Origin: Rhodopseudomonas pseudopalustris
GTDB lineage: Bacteria > Pseudomonadota > Alphaproteobacteria > Rhizobiales > Xanthobacteraceae
DNA: 64,000 bases
Direction: 5' to 3'
NCBI RefSeq assembly: GCF_900110435.1
Contig: NZ_FODT01000013.1
Location: forward strand, 90,201 to 154,200
Positions 43,334 through 54,422 of the stretch are shown here, in pieces. The translations under genes and the position numbers were made by a program. Positions within the stretch are counted from its first letter, which is position 1. Each line of letters starts with the position of its first letter. The notes under the pieces were generated by a model. The model was not told the origin of the DNA, did not search any database, and saw only the letters and a list, made by a program, of their open reading frames with translations.

Positions 43334-43376
43334 GAAACGGCTTCAACGATGGTTGAAACATCATTGAAGCCGTTTC
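43334..43376. promoter_or_regulatory. Long dyad between the EF-G-like gene and xre: candidate operator and/or terminator
   Basis: GAAACGGCTTCAA (43334-43346) and TTGAAGCCGTTTC (43364-43376) are perfect inverted copies; with GATG/CATC inside, the stem is 17 pairs with one mismatch and a 7-nt loop. A second, overlapping dyad TTCAAC-GATG-GTTGAA (43342-43357) lies within the left part. It sits 20 bases after the EF-G-like stop and 47 before the xre start, both on the minus strand. No T-run follows, and overlapping half-sites favour an operator for the XRE protein; a terminator role is also possible. Confidence 0.6.
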
Positions 43377-43395
43377 GTCTCGACTTGAAGTCAGA

Positions 43396-45447
43396 TCAGG
43401 CCGCGACTTGCCGGTGCGCGGCGATGATCTGGTCGGCGGTGCGACCGGTGACTTCGGCCATATGGTCGAAGCTGCGGGTGAAGCTACCGGAGCCGGCGGT
43501 GGCCGAGCGCAGTTCGACGATCAGATCGCCGATCTCCGCCTCCGGCATGGTGGCGCGCACCACATCCCAGCCCGTCCAGCCCTCGCGCGTGTCGAAGCCG
43601 AGGATCTGGCCGCGCCGTCCGGACAGGATGGCGTTGACCTTGGCAGTGGCGTCGGTCGGGCAGACGATCTCGACGGTGTGGATCGGCTCCAGCAGCACCG
43701 GCTGGCACTGCGGCAACGCCTCGGTGATGCCGATCCGCGCCGCGGTGCGGAACGCCTGATCCGAGGAGTCGACGCTGTGATACGAACCATCCGTCAAAGT
43801 CACGTGGACGTCGACCACCGGGAAGCCGAGCGGCCCTGCGCGCAGGCCGTCGGCCGCGCCCTCCTCCACCGCGCCGATATAGTTGCGCGGCACCGCACCG
43901 CCGACCACCGTCTCGGCGAAGACAAAGCCTTCGCCGCGCGGCAGCGGCTTCACGTCCAGCACCACGTCTCCGAACTGGCCGTGGCCACCGGACTGCTTCT
44001 TGTGCCGGCCGCGCTGGGTGACCGCCTTACGGATGGTCTCGCGATAGCCGATCGCCGGCGGATGCGACTTCACCGTCACGCCGTAGCGGTCGTGCAGCCG
44101 CTCGAGCGCGACGCGCAGATGCATCTCGCCCTGACCCCACAGAACGATGTCGTGGGACTGCGTGTCGTGGATGACGGTGAGCGACGGATCCTCCTCCTTC
44201 AGCCGTTGCAACGACTGGCCGAGCTTGACGTCGTCCTTGCGGTCGGCGGCGGCGAGCGCCATCGCCAGCACCGGCGGCGTCGCGACGATCTCGACCAGCG
44301 CCGGGGGCGCGGCCTTGCCGTTGCCGAAGGTGTCGCCAGTCTTGACGGCGTCGAGCTTGCCGAGCGCGACGACGTCGCCGGCCACGGCCGACGATCGCTT
44401 GCTGTCGGGACCGCCGCTCGCCGTGTGGATGCCCGACACCCGCCCAGCCTCGCCTGACGAGGCGTGCACGGTGTCCCCGTCGGCCAGCGTGCCGGCGAAA
44501 ACGCGCGCCAGCGACAGCTTGCCGCCGTGCTGCAGATGCGTGGTCTTCAGGACGTAGCCGACCGCCTCCTTGGCCGACGCCACGCCGAGCCGCGACGCGG
44601 TCTCGGAGATGTCGGGAGCCTCGTGGCGCAGCGCTTTCAGCAACCGCATCACGCCATTCTCACGCAACGCCGAGCCGAGCAGCACCGGACAGATCAGGCC
44701 TTCGCGCAATTCGCGGGCGAGATCGTCGAACACCGCATCGCGCGGCGGCGGGATGTCTTCGAGCAATTGCTCCATCAAGCCGTCGTCGTGATCAGCGAGC
44801 TTCTCGAGCATCGAGAAGCGGGCTTCCTTTTCGCGATCGAGGTCGCCACCTTCGAGCGTGATCACTTCCGAGGGCTTGTGCTCCCGATAGACGAAGGCGC
44901 GCTCCAGCGCGAGGTCGACATAGCCGGCGATCAGTTCGCCGTTCCAGATCGGAATCTGGCGCAGCACCAGCGGAATGCGCGAGGCCGGCTGCAGGCTTTC
45001 GAGCACTTCGCCAATCCGCTTGCTGGCGCGATCGATCTTGTTCAGGAACAGGAAGCGGGGAATGCCGAGGTCTTCGAGCTCGCGCAGGATCAGTTGCAAC
45101 TGCGGCAGCTTGCGCTCGTCGGCTTCGCACACCACGACGGCGGCGTCGACGGCGGGCAGCGCCGCGCGCATATCATGCGCGAATTCGACGGAGCCGGGAC
45201 AATCGAGAAAGGTGTAGGTCTCCCCCATGAACTGAGTAGTCGCCGCAGTGAGGCTGAGCCCCATCTTGTGTTGCCGCGCCTCGGGGCTGGAGTCGCCGTG
45301 CGAGGTGCCTGCGTCGACCGTTCCGGCACGCGGCACGGCGCCGGTGCGCGCGAGGATCGCTTCGAGTAGTGTGGTTTTTCCGCTTTGGAATGGGCCCACC
45401 AGTGCGATGCACCGGGGACCGCGGGGACTTCTAAGGTCTTGTCCCAT
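43396..45447 (-). CDS. Elongation factor G-like GTPase, divergent paralogue
   Basis: A 683-residue translation-factor GTPase with the five-domain EF-G layout: P-loop VGPFQSGKTTLLEAI (17-31), G4 NKID (136-139), domain II (LARVFAGTLADGDTVH), domain IV (HKKQSGGHGQFGDVVLDVKP) and domain V (SGRRGQILGFDTREGWTGWD). Switch II reads LDCPGSVEF (81-89): the catalytic His of EF-G (DTPGH) is a Ser here, and switch I is also diverged. This is a feature of the EF-G-like subfamily whose role is unclear. AAAGGAGG precedes the ATG at 45447. Confidence 0.9.
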   Translation of the reverse strand: MGQDLRSPRGPRCIALVGPFQSGKTTLLEAILARTGAVPRAGTVDAGTSHGDSSPEARQHKMGLSLTAATTQFMGETYTFLDCPGSVEFAHDMRAALPAVDAAVVVCEADERKLPQLQLILRELEDLGIPRFLFLNKIDRASKRIGEVLESLQPASRIPLVLRQIPIWNGELIAGYVDLALERAFVYREHKPSEVITLEGGDLDREKEARFSMLEKLADHDDGLMEQLLEDIPPPRDAVFDDLARELREGLICPVLLGSALRENGVMRLLKALRHEAPDISETASRLGVASAKEAVGYVLKTTHLQHGGKLSLARVFAGTLADGDTVHASSGEAGRVSGIHTASGGPDSKRSSAVAGDVVALGKLDAVKTGDTFGNGKAAPPALVEIVATPPVLAMALAAADRKDDVKLGQSLQRLKEEDPSLTVIHDTQSHDIVLWGQGEMHLRVALERLHDRYGVTVKSHPPAIGYRETIRKAVTQRGRHKKQSGGHGQFGDVVLDVKPLPRGEGFVFAETVVGGAVPRNYIGAVEEGAADGLRAGPLGFPVVDVHVTLTDGSYHSVDSSDQAFRTAARIGITEALPQCQPVLLEPIHTVEIVCPTDATAKVNAILSGRRGQILGFDTREGWTGWDVVRATMPEAEIGDLIVELRSATAGSGSFTRSFDHMAEVTGRTADQIIAAHRQVAA

Positions 45448-45681
45448 CGCCGCCTCCTTTGAGTTGGAGCTCGGCCCGTGATTGGGTCGGCGAGGCAATG
45501 CTTTCAGCAGCCTCGCCGCTTGGCAAGCGCGAAAAATTGCGAAGCCGATCCATCACCGTTGAGCAGGATCAAGGACAGATGCAAATCATCACTGCAACGC
45601 ACGCGCAACCAGCATCAGCGACATCTGATCGGGTGGCGGCGATGCTCGGAGCTGCGAGACCGCCGTGGTCAGAGACGCCCG

Positions 45682-46218
45682 ATGTGGAACAAGCTGATTG
45701 ATTGGATCCTGGCCTTCAAAGACCGCCGATGGGTCGTGGCCGCAGCGGCGGCGACCTCGTTCGCCGGACTGCTGATCGCGATCGTCACCTGGTTGACCGA
45801 AAAGCCTCCGGCGCTGATCGACGCGATGACCCGGGTCGAGCTGCCGATGAGCTACCCGAACGAAACTTGGACCAGGATGCGTGCGTCGGAGCTGCACTGG
45901 CTGCGCGGCCGGTGGTGCTACCAAGGGCGGTTTTCCGGTGCCGAGGTGACGTTCGCCGTCAACGACCGAGAGGTCGTCAAGACCGGCAAGCCGCTGCTGC
46001 CTTACATCTCCAACCAGGGACTGATCCGCCTGGTCGATCAATCGACCGGCAAATCCGATTTCATCCAACACGCGGCAGCGCAGCCTTATGAAATGCGGAC
46101 ATTCTCCCGGTACGTCTCAGACGGGCAGATTAAATCGTGGGCGAACGCCCTCGCCCTGAATTGTGAGCGCTGCACGGTAAAACGTGACCAGATCGGCGGC
46201 TCCTACGAATGCCGCTGA
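45682..46218 (+). CDS. Membrane-anchored hypothetical protein
   Basis: A 178-residue protein with one span (VVAAAAATSFAGLLIAIVTW, residues ~18-38) and a C-terminal periplasmic domain of ~135 residues containing four Cys (WCYQGRF, ALNCERCTV, YEC near the end), which could pair in disulfides. No family recognised. The ATG at 45682 (MWNKLIDWILAFKDRRW) is preferred; the frame is open from 45478 but the earlier part has poor coding character. Confidence 0.62.
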   Translation: MWNKLIDWILAFKDRRWVVAAAAATSFAGLLIAIVTWLTEKPPALIDAMTRVELPMSYPNETWTRMRASELHWLRGRWCYQGRFSGAEVTFAVNDREVVKTGKPLLPYISNQGLIRLVDQSTGKSDFIQHAAAQPYEMRTFSRYVSDGQIKSWANALALNCERCTVKRDQIGGSYECR

Positions 46219-46315
46219 ACGTGCACGTCCGCCGTCCGCTGGCGCGCGCAAGCCGTCGACCGCGATGGCGCGGCGACCGAGCGATCGGTCGCCGCCTAGC
46301 CCGCAGTTGCCGGCG

Positions 46316-46786
46316 CTAGCGGCCGGGGCGCAGCTCCAGTTCCTGCAGGCCGACCGCGATATTGACGCCGGTTTGCCCCTGCAGGCTGAGCGGCTGCAGC
46401 GCGATCGAATTGGCCGAACCGCCGACCAGGACGTTGGCGCCGAGGCCGACGCCGATCGACGCCGAGCCCTGCGCGCCGGCGTAGTCGCCGGCGAGATCGC
46501 CGGGGCCGAAGCGATCGACCGGTGCGAACACGCCCCAGGCCAGCGCCGTCTCCTGGGTAATACCAATGTCGAGGCCGATCTTGCGGATGGTGGCGACATA
46601 GGGCGTGTCGGGACGGCCTTCGGAGCGCAGCACGCAGCCGAGATTGGTCACCGAGCCGACGATGAAGCCCGTGCTGGCGCCGCCGCGACATTCCAGCACG
46701 CCGACGCGCACGCGCGACTGCTGCGCATGGGCAGCGCTGACGAGCAGCGAAGCGGCGACACCGAGCAGAAGCGAAAAGCGGCGCAT
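46316..46786 (-). CDS. DUF992 secreted protein, copy 1
   Basis: A 156-residue exported protein: signal peptide MRRFSLLLGVAASLLVSAAH cleaved near AQQ, then a DUF992 domain beginning RVRVGVLECRGGASTGFIVG with two Cys, the YVATIRKIGLDIGITQETAL segment, and GANVLVGGSANSIALQPLSL near the end. Periplasmic, function unknown. Shares order and many residues with the next gene upstream on this strand (47031). Confidence 0.88.
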   Translation of the reverse strand: MRRFSLLLGVAASLLVSAAHAQQSRVRVGVLECRGGASTGFIVGSVTNLGCVLRSEGRPDTPYVATIRKIGLDIGITQETALAWGVFAPVDRFGPGDLAGDYAGAQGSASIGVGLGANVLVGGSANSIALQPLSLQGQTGVNIAVGLQELELRPGR

Positions 46787-46974
46787 GGGAATTTCTCCGG
46801 TTCAACGATGTGATGCAGACAGATGGAGGCAGACAGGAGGATGCAGGCAGATTGGTTGTAATGCGGTCAGCGCGGCCCTGCCACGCGCAAGACGCAGCCC
46901 GACGGTCAATCTAGTCACAGCATTAGCAAATCTTCAATGACGGGCCGGCGGCATCGTTGCGAAAGCCTGCCCCA

Positions 46975-47005
46975 AAACAAAAGGGCCCGCGATGCGCGAG
47001 CCCTT
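46975..47005 (-). terminator. Terminator after DUF992 copy 2
   Basis: AAGGGCCCGCG (46981-46991) and CGCGAGCCCTT (46995-47005) form an 11-bp stem with one G-U pair and a 3-nt loop; on the minus strand it is followed by TTTTGTTTTGGGG. It lies 25 bases beyond the stop of the gene at 47031, so the two DUF992 genes are probably separate transcripts. Confidence 0.88.
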
Positions 47006-47030
47006 CCGTCACGAGAGTGCGCCGTCGCTA

Positions 47031-47558
47031 TCAGCGGTGCTGGCGATGGTTGCGCTTGTGCTTGCGGTACTTCCGCTGCGGACCAAAATCAGCCGGGCGA
47101 AGCTGCACGTCGACGATGCCGGCCGTTGCGTTCAGGCCGGTCTGGCCCTGCAGGCTGAGGGGCTGCAGCGCGAACGAATTCGCCGAGCCGCCGACCAGCA
47201 GGTTGCCACCGACGCCGACGCCGAACGAGGCGTTGGCGCCGACGCCGCCGTAGGAGCCGGACAGATCGCCGGGGCCAATGCGGCGGGTCGGCGCATAGAC
47301 CGCCCAGGCAACGCCGGTGTTCTGGGTGAAGCCGAGGTCGAGGCCGATGCGCTGGACGCGCGCGACATAAGGATCAGCCCGGCGACCGCCGGTCTTGAAC
47401 ACGCACTCCAGCTCCGTCGTCGAACCGATGACGTAGCCGACGTTCGGGCCGCCGGCGCATTCGAGCACACCGACCTGCAGCCGCTCTTGCGCGCTCGCAT
47501 TCGCGAATGACGCAACCAGCGCAACCGCAGTGACACCGAACAGTCTAGAGATGGACAT
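47031..47558 (-). CDS. DUF992 secreted protein, copy 2
   Basis: A 175-residue exported protein: signal peptide MSISRLFGVTAVALVASFAN with cleavage near ASAQ, then the DUF992 domain RLQVGVLECAGGPNVGYVIG, VARVQRIGLDLGFTQNTGV, GGNLLVGGSANSFALQPLSL. It has an additional basic His/Arg/Lys tail (FGPQRKYRKHKRNHRQHR) missing in copy 1. Function unknown. ATG 47558. Confidence 0.88.
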   Translation of the reverse strand: MSISRLFGVTAVALVASFANASAQERLQVGVLECAGGPNVGYVIGSTTELECVFKTGGRRADPYVARVQRIGLDLGFTQNTGVAWAVYAPTRRIGPGDLSGSYGGVGANASFGVGVGGNLLVGGSANSFALQPLSLQGQTGLNATAGIVDVQLRPADFGPQRKYRKHKRNHRQHR

Positions 47559-47695
47559 TGAGAAGTACTCCGCATTTCAGGATTTAGATCGACGGCGACA
47601 AGAAGGAAGCGTCTTGTCCAAAAAAAGGCGCTTCCACGACAGGGGAATAAATCTAGCGAACCTTGCCGATTTTTAATGAACGGCGTGTTGCAGCC

Positions 47696-49376
<1,681 letters not shown>

Positions 49377-50030
49377 ATGTACAAACTTTATTCGATGCAG
49401 AGATCCGGCAACAGCTACAAGATCCGCCTTGCGCTGGCGTTTCTCGACGCGCCGTATCGCGCCATCGAGGTCGATATCCTGCGCGGCGAGAGCCGCACGC
49501 CTGAATTCCTCGCGAAGAATCCGAGCGGTCAGGTTCCGCTGCTCGAAGTCGCGCAAGGCCGCTATCTCGCCGAGTCCAACGCCATTCTCTGGTATCTCGC
49601 CGTCGGCACCTCGCTTGCGCCGGATACGCGCATGGATCGCGCCGAGGCACTGCAGTGGATGTTCTTCGAACAACACGCGCTCGAGCCGAATATCGGCTCG
49701 GCGTACTTCTGGCTGTGTCTGGTCAAAGGCGGCCGCGACCTTCAGACCCACGCGCTCGAGGATTGGCTGGAGCGCGGCTACGCGGCGCTGCAGGTGATGG
49801 AGAATCACCTCAAGACCCACGATTACTTCGCGGCGGGCCAGCTCACGATCGCCGACATCGCGCTGTACGGCTACACGCACGTCGCCGATCAGTGCGACTT
49901 CGATCTCTCGACCTTTCCCTCGATCAATGCCTGGCTGCGGCGTGTCGAACAGACCCCTGGTTTCATCACCATGGACTGGAGTTCGGATTCGGCGCCGCAC
50001 GACCATGTGGATTTCGCCGCCGAGGCATGA
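49377..50030 (+). CDS. Glutathione S-transferase family protein
   Basis: A 217-residue protein with thioredoxin-like domain MYKLYSMQRSGNSYKIRLAL, FLAKNPSGQVPLLEVAQGRY and the glutathione-binding AESNAILWYLA, followed by a helical domain with ALQVMENHLKTHDY and TIADIALYGYTHVADQC. It shares layout with the GST at 33048. The start at 49377 matches the family; ATG at 49344 would add 11 residues. Likely detoxification role; substrate unknown. Confidence 0.92.
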   Translation: MYKLYSMQRSGNSYKIRLALAFLDAPYRAIEVDILRGESRTPEFLAKNPSGQVPLLEVAQGRYLAESNAILWYLAVGTSLAPDTRMDRAEALQWMFFEQHALEPNIGSAYFWLCLVKGGRDLQTHALEDWLERGYAALQVMENHLKTHDYFAAGQLTIADIALYGYTHVADQCDFDLSTFPSINAWLRRVEQTPGFITMDWSSDSAPHDHVDFAAEA

Positions 50031-50157
50031 CGCGCCGTTTCGGACGGATTTCGCCGTTTTTTCGACAAGATCGAGTCTAGCGCGCCTAATAAATGCCTGA
50101 GATGGCAATGAGATTTCGTTTGCGCGATGATTCGTCAGCGCCAACGAGGATTTGGTC

Positions 50158-50337
50158 ATGATTCGGTCGCCCGGCCCAGAGGCCGGATTCGTCAAGCGTT
50201 CGACGCCTTACGGCTCGCTCCGGTTGATCCGTGCCGTTGCGGCGTCACTCGTCATTGCCGTTTTGGTTCTCAGCGTCATCCTGACGCTGGCGGTCGCTTC
50301 GACCCAGTCCAGCATCGCGATGCCGTTTGCGCACTGA
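50158..50337 (+). CDS. Small single-span membrane protein
   Basis: A 59-residue product with a ~20-residue basic N-terminal part (SPGPEAGFVKRSTPYGSLRL) and one membrane span (AVAASLVIAVLVLSVILTLA). CGAGGA lies ten bases before the ATG. No family recognised; a TTG at 50152 is also in frame. Support is only modest: position, ribosome site and hydrophobic pattern. Confidence 0.45.
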   Translation: MIRSPGPEAGFVKRSTPYGSLRLIRAVAASLVIAVLVLSVILTLAVASTQSSIAMPFAH

Positions 50338-50423
50338 CCTCCCTCTCCGATCGCGGGCATATCCGGCGCAGCCGCGGCAGCGATGACCGCTATCCGCCCC
50401 GGCGACCGCGAGGACACAGTGCG

Positions 50424-51587
50424 ATGAAGACACTTCTGGTCTGGGTCTCCGGCACGCTGACCGCCGCGACGGTGATCATTGCATCGTCCCTGATCGCGAC
50501 GAAAAGCAGCGGCCAACCGACCTCGTTCGGCTCGTCCGCTGGCGCGCTCGATGTGAAGACGTTCGCGCAGAATCTCGTCAATCCTTGGGCTTTGGCCTTT
50601 CTGCCCGAGGGGCGCGTGCTGGTCACCGAGAAGCCGGGACGAATGCGCGTGGTGTCGGCGCAGGGAGCGCTGTCAACGCCGTTGAAAGGCGTTCCCGAGG
50701 TCTGGCCCGCAGGCCAGGGCGGCCTGCTCGACGTTGCCACCGACAAGGACTTCGCCGGCAACAAGACGATCTATCTCTGTTACGCCGAGCGCACCGGCAA
50801 TGGCGGCCGCACGGCGGTTGCGCGCGCTGCCCTGGTCGACGGCGACGCGCCCCGTCTCGACGATGTCCAGGTGATCTTTCGCCAGGACGGCCCGCTGTCG
50901 TCGGGCAATCACTATGGCTGCCGGATCGCACAGGGCGCCGACGGCAATCTATTCGTCTCCCTCGGCGATCACTTCGCCCATCGCGACGAGGCGCAGAACC
51001 TCGGCAATCATCTCGGCAAGATCATTCGCATCGCGCCGGACGGCAGCGTGCCCAAGGATAATCCGTTCGTTGGCCGCGCCGACGCCAAGCCGGAGATCTG
51101 GAGCTACGGCCACCGCAACGCGCAGGCGCTCGCCATCAATCCCGCCAACGACCAATTGTGGGAGATCGAGCACGGCCCGCGCGGCGGCGACGAAGTCAAC
51201 ATGATTGGCCCTGGCAAGAACTACGGCTGGCCGGTGATCGGCTACGGCATCGATTACAGCGGCGCCAAGATCCACGACAGCACGTCGAAGCCCGGCATGG
51301 AGCAGCCGATCAAATATTGGGTTCCGTCGATCGCGCCGTCCGGCATGGCGTTCTACACAGCCAAGCTGTTTCCGAAGTGGGACGGCAGCCTGTTCACCGG
51401 CGCCCTCGCCGGCAAGATGCTGGTGCGGCTGTCGCTCTCTGGCGACAAGGTGACCGGCGAGGAACGTCTGCTGCTGGCGCTGAACGAACGCATCCGCGAC
51501 GTCCGCCAGGGCCCTGACGGCGCGCTATGGCTGCTCACCGACAACGCCGCGGGCCGCATCCTGCGCGTGACGCCGGCGGGCGAGTGA
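50424..51587 (+). CDS. PQQ-dependent sugar dehydrogenase (glucose/sorbosone dehydrogenase family)
   Basis: A 387-residue periplasmic six-bladed beta-propeller enzyme with an N-terminal signal (LLVWVSGTLTAATVIIASSL). Landmarks are NLVNPWALAFLPEGRVLVTE at blade 1, HYGCRIAQGADGNLFVSLGD, SYGHRNAQALAINP, the active-site-type EIEHGPRGGDEVN and KNYGWPVIGYG. These match the soluble Asd (aldose sugar dehydrogenase) group, which oxidises aldoses with PQQ. Electron acceptor unknown. PQQ biosynthesis genes are not in the window. Confidence 0.92.
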   Translation: MKTLLVWVSGTLTAATVIIASSLIATKSSGQPTSFGSSAGALDVKTFAQNLVNPWALAFLPEGRVLVTEKPGRMRVVSAQGALSTPLKGVPEVWPAGQGGLLDVATDKDFAGNKTIYLCYAERTGNGGRTAVARAALVDGDAPRLDDVQVIFRQDGPLSSGNHYGCRIAQGADGNLFVSLGDHFAHRDEAQNLGNHLGKIIRIAPDGSVPKDNPFVGRADAKPEIWSYGHRNAQALAINPANDQLWEIEHGPRGGDEVNMIGPGKNYGWPVIGYGIDYSGAKIHDSTSKPGMEQPIKYWVPSIAPSGMAFYTAKLFPKWDGSLFTGALAGKMLVRLSLSGDKVTGEERLLLALNERIRDVRQGPDGALWLLTDNAAGRILRVTPAGE

Positions 51588-51654
51588 AGGTCACCGCGGT
51601 CGTCAATGTCATCTGAAGGTGCGAGCGTAGTAGCCTCAAGAGGCGGCGAGCGTC

Positions 51655-51699
51655 GCCATCCTTCGAGGCGCGCAACAGCGCGCGCCTCAGGATGACGCG
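51655..51699. repeat. Short dispersed repeat, CATCCTTCGAGG...CCTCAGGATGACG
   Basis: CCATCCTTCGAGGCGCGC (from 51657) faces GCGCGCGCCTCAGGATG (to about 51695). The ends CATCCTTCGAGG and CCTCAGGATGACG form an imperfect hairpin of a family common in Bradyrhizobiaceae. It lies between convergent genes, reaching the DUF486 stop, and may serve as a terminator. Confidence 0.7.
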
Positions 51700-52059
51700 C
51701 TACCCCCATTTGTGAAAAATAAAGAATGCCCCGAGCGCGATGAAGCCGAAGCCGAGCGCGTGATTCCAGCCCAACGGCTGCTTCAGATACAGCACAGAAA
51801 AACCGGCGAACACGATCAGCGTGATCACCTCCTGCATGGTCTTGAGCTCGGCCGCAGAATACACCGCGCTGCCCCAACGATTGGCCGGCACCGCGAGCCA
51901 GTACTCGAACAGCGCGATGCCCCAGCTCACCATGACCACCAGCGGCAATGCGACTTCTTTGTACTTCAGATGCCCGTACCAGGCGAAGGTCATGAAGATG
52001 TTGGAGCCGAGCAGCAACAGAATCGGCAGCAGATAGGGCGAGATGAAACCGGTGGGCAT
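51700..52059 (-). CDS. DUF486 (DMT-like) small membrane protein
   Basis: A 119-residue inner-membrane protein with four spans: YLLPILLLLGSNIFMTFAWY, VALPLVVMVSWGIALFEYWL, VITLIVFAGFSVLYLKQPLG and FGFIALGAFFIFHKWG. The motifs TFAWYGHLK, FEYWLAVPANRWG and LKTMQEVITL are typical of DUF486. The transported substrate is unknown. The ATG at 52059 is the family start. Confidence 0.9.
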   Translation of the reverse strand: MPTGFISPYLLPILLLLGSNIFMTFAWYGHLKYKEVALPLVVMVSWGIALFEYWLAVPANRWGSAVYSAAELKTMQEVITLIVFAGFSVLYLKQPLGWNHALGFGFIALGAFFIFHKWG

Positions 52060-52356
52060 GGAGGGCCTTTCGAAATCCGAGCGGTAACAACGAGCGGGCA
52101 GCGCAGTTCCCGCGCAGGCGGCGATGCTGACGCCCAGCGCTGAGACGCTGGACTTTTGCGATGCACCACCCAAGCCAGCGGAAACGGCAGTTCAGCGGCT
52201 TGCAAGGACCTGATACGTCACTTCGATGTAACAATGTACCGATAAGTTATGCTTGCGTTTGATCGAGGCCCCCCGTCGCCGATCAGCGTCCCCCGCGGTC
52301 CCCGTCAGTCGCCGCGTCTGACAGGGGCCGCACCGTTTTGAGCGGACGATATTGTG

Positions 52357-53208
52357 ATGATTCGATTTGCTCTGGTGATGACTTGCGTGGCGCCGCTGAC
52401 GCTGGCGCTGGTTCCGTTACATCTGCTCGCGCGGCGCTTCGGCTGGCCCATCCAGCGCAGCCTCCCGCAATTGTATCACCGCATCCTGTGCCGGCTGATC
52501 GGGGTTCGCATCCGCGAGGTCGGCCGCCGCGACGGCCACGGCCCGGTGCTGATCCTCGCCAATCACGTCTCCTGGCTCGATATCTGCGTGATCTCGGCGC
52601 TGACGCCGGTAGCGTTCGTCGCCAAGAGCGAGGTCGCAGCCTGGCCGCTGTTCGGCTGGCTCGCGAAGCTTCAGCGCACCATCTTCATCGACCGTCAGGC
52701 CCGGCATCGCACCGGCGCGGCGACGGCCGAGATCGGCGCGCGGCTGCGCGACGGCGACGCCGTGGTGCTGTTCGCCGAAGGCACATCAAGCGATGGTAGC
52801 CGCGTGCTGCCGTTCCGCTCGGCGCTGGTCGGCGCGGTGCATCACGCGCTCGGCGAAGAGGCCCAGGCCGCGATCGGCGTGCAGCCGATGGCGGTGACTT
52901 ACATCGGCTTCGGCGGCCTGCCGATCGGCCGCGAATTGCGCGAGCGCGTGGCGTGGTACGGCGACGCCGACCTGATCCCGCATTTCATCGGCGTGCTGTC
53001 GGCCGGCGCAATCGACGTGACCGTGAGCTGGGGCGAGCCGATTGCGGCCTCGGCTGCGACCGACCGCAAGGCGATCGCGCGCGACGCCGAGCAATCGGTG
53101 CGGCGGATGTGCGCCGCCGCGCGCCGCGCCGGACTGCGTGGCGCGATCGCGCCGCGCCCCGACGCTGCGCCTGTCGCTCAGACCGAGGCGCAGTTCAAGC
53201 CGGCCTGA
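52357..53208 (+). CDS. 1-acyl-sn-glycerol-3-phosphate acyltransferase (PlsC family)
   Basis: A 283-residue acyltransferase with an N-terminal membrane anchor. Catalytic motif I is LANHVSWLDICV (His-x4-Asp), motif II GWLAKLQRTIFIDR, motif III FAEGTSSDGSRVLPFRSALV and motif IV AVTYIGF. It acylates lysophosphatidate or, as in OlsA-type relatives, lyso-ornithine lipid; the sequence does not decide. A C-terminal ~30-residue tail is disordered. The start is the ATG at 52357, preceded by GTG at 52354. Confidence 0.92.
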   Translation: MIRFALVMTCVAPLTLALVPLHLLARRFGWPIQRSLPQLYHRILCRLIGVRIREVGRRDGHGPVLILANHVSWLDICVISALTPVAFVAKSEVAAWPLFGWLAKLQRTIFIDRQARHRTGAATAEIGARLRDGDAVVLFAEGTSSDGSRVLPFRSALVGAVHHALGEEAQAAIGVQPMAVTYIGFGGLPIGRELRERVAWYGDADLIPHFIGVLSAGAIDVTVSWGEPIAASAATDRKAIARDAEQSVRRMCAAARRAGLRGAIAPRPDAAPVAQTEAQFKPA

Positions 53209-53298
53209 CGCCGCATCACGGTTGTCGATGCGACCGCCTTGCCGCCGCGCGGTGCGCGCGCCAGAATGCGCGCTCCCGCGTTTCGTACAGGACCCATC

Positions 53299-54240
<942 letters not shown>

Positions 54241-54422
54241 CCGCGCCGGCACGATCTCCCCAAGACTGTCTCCCGCAACTGAGCCGATTTTCATGCAGGT
54301 CGCGCGGCCTCCGGTTCTGATTCCATCAGACCGGGAAAGCGCGAACCGACCGTTTCGGCAGCGATTTGATCCCGGGCCGGCAATGTCGCCGGCCTCGCTT
54401 TCAAGTCGGGAACAAGGACCCG

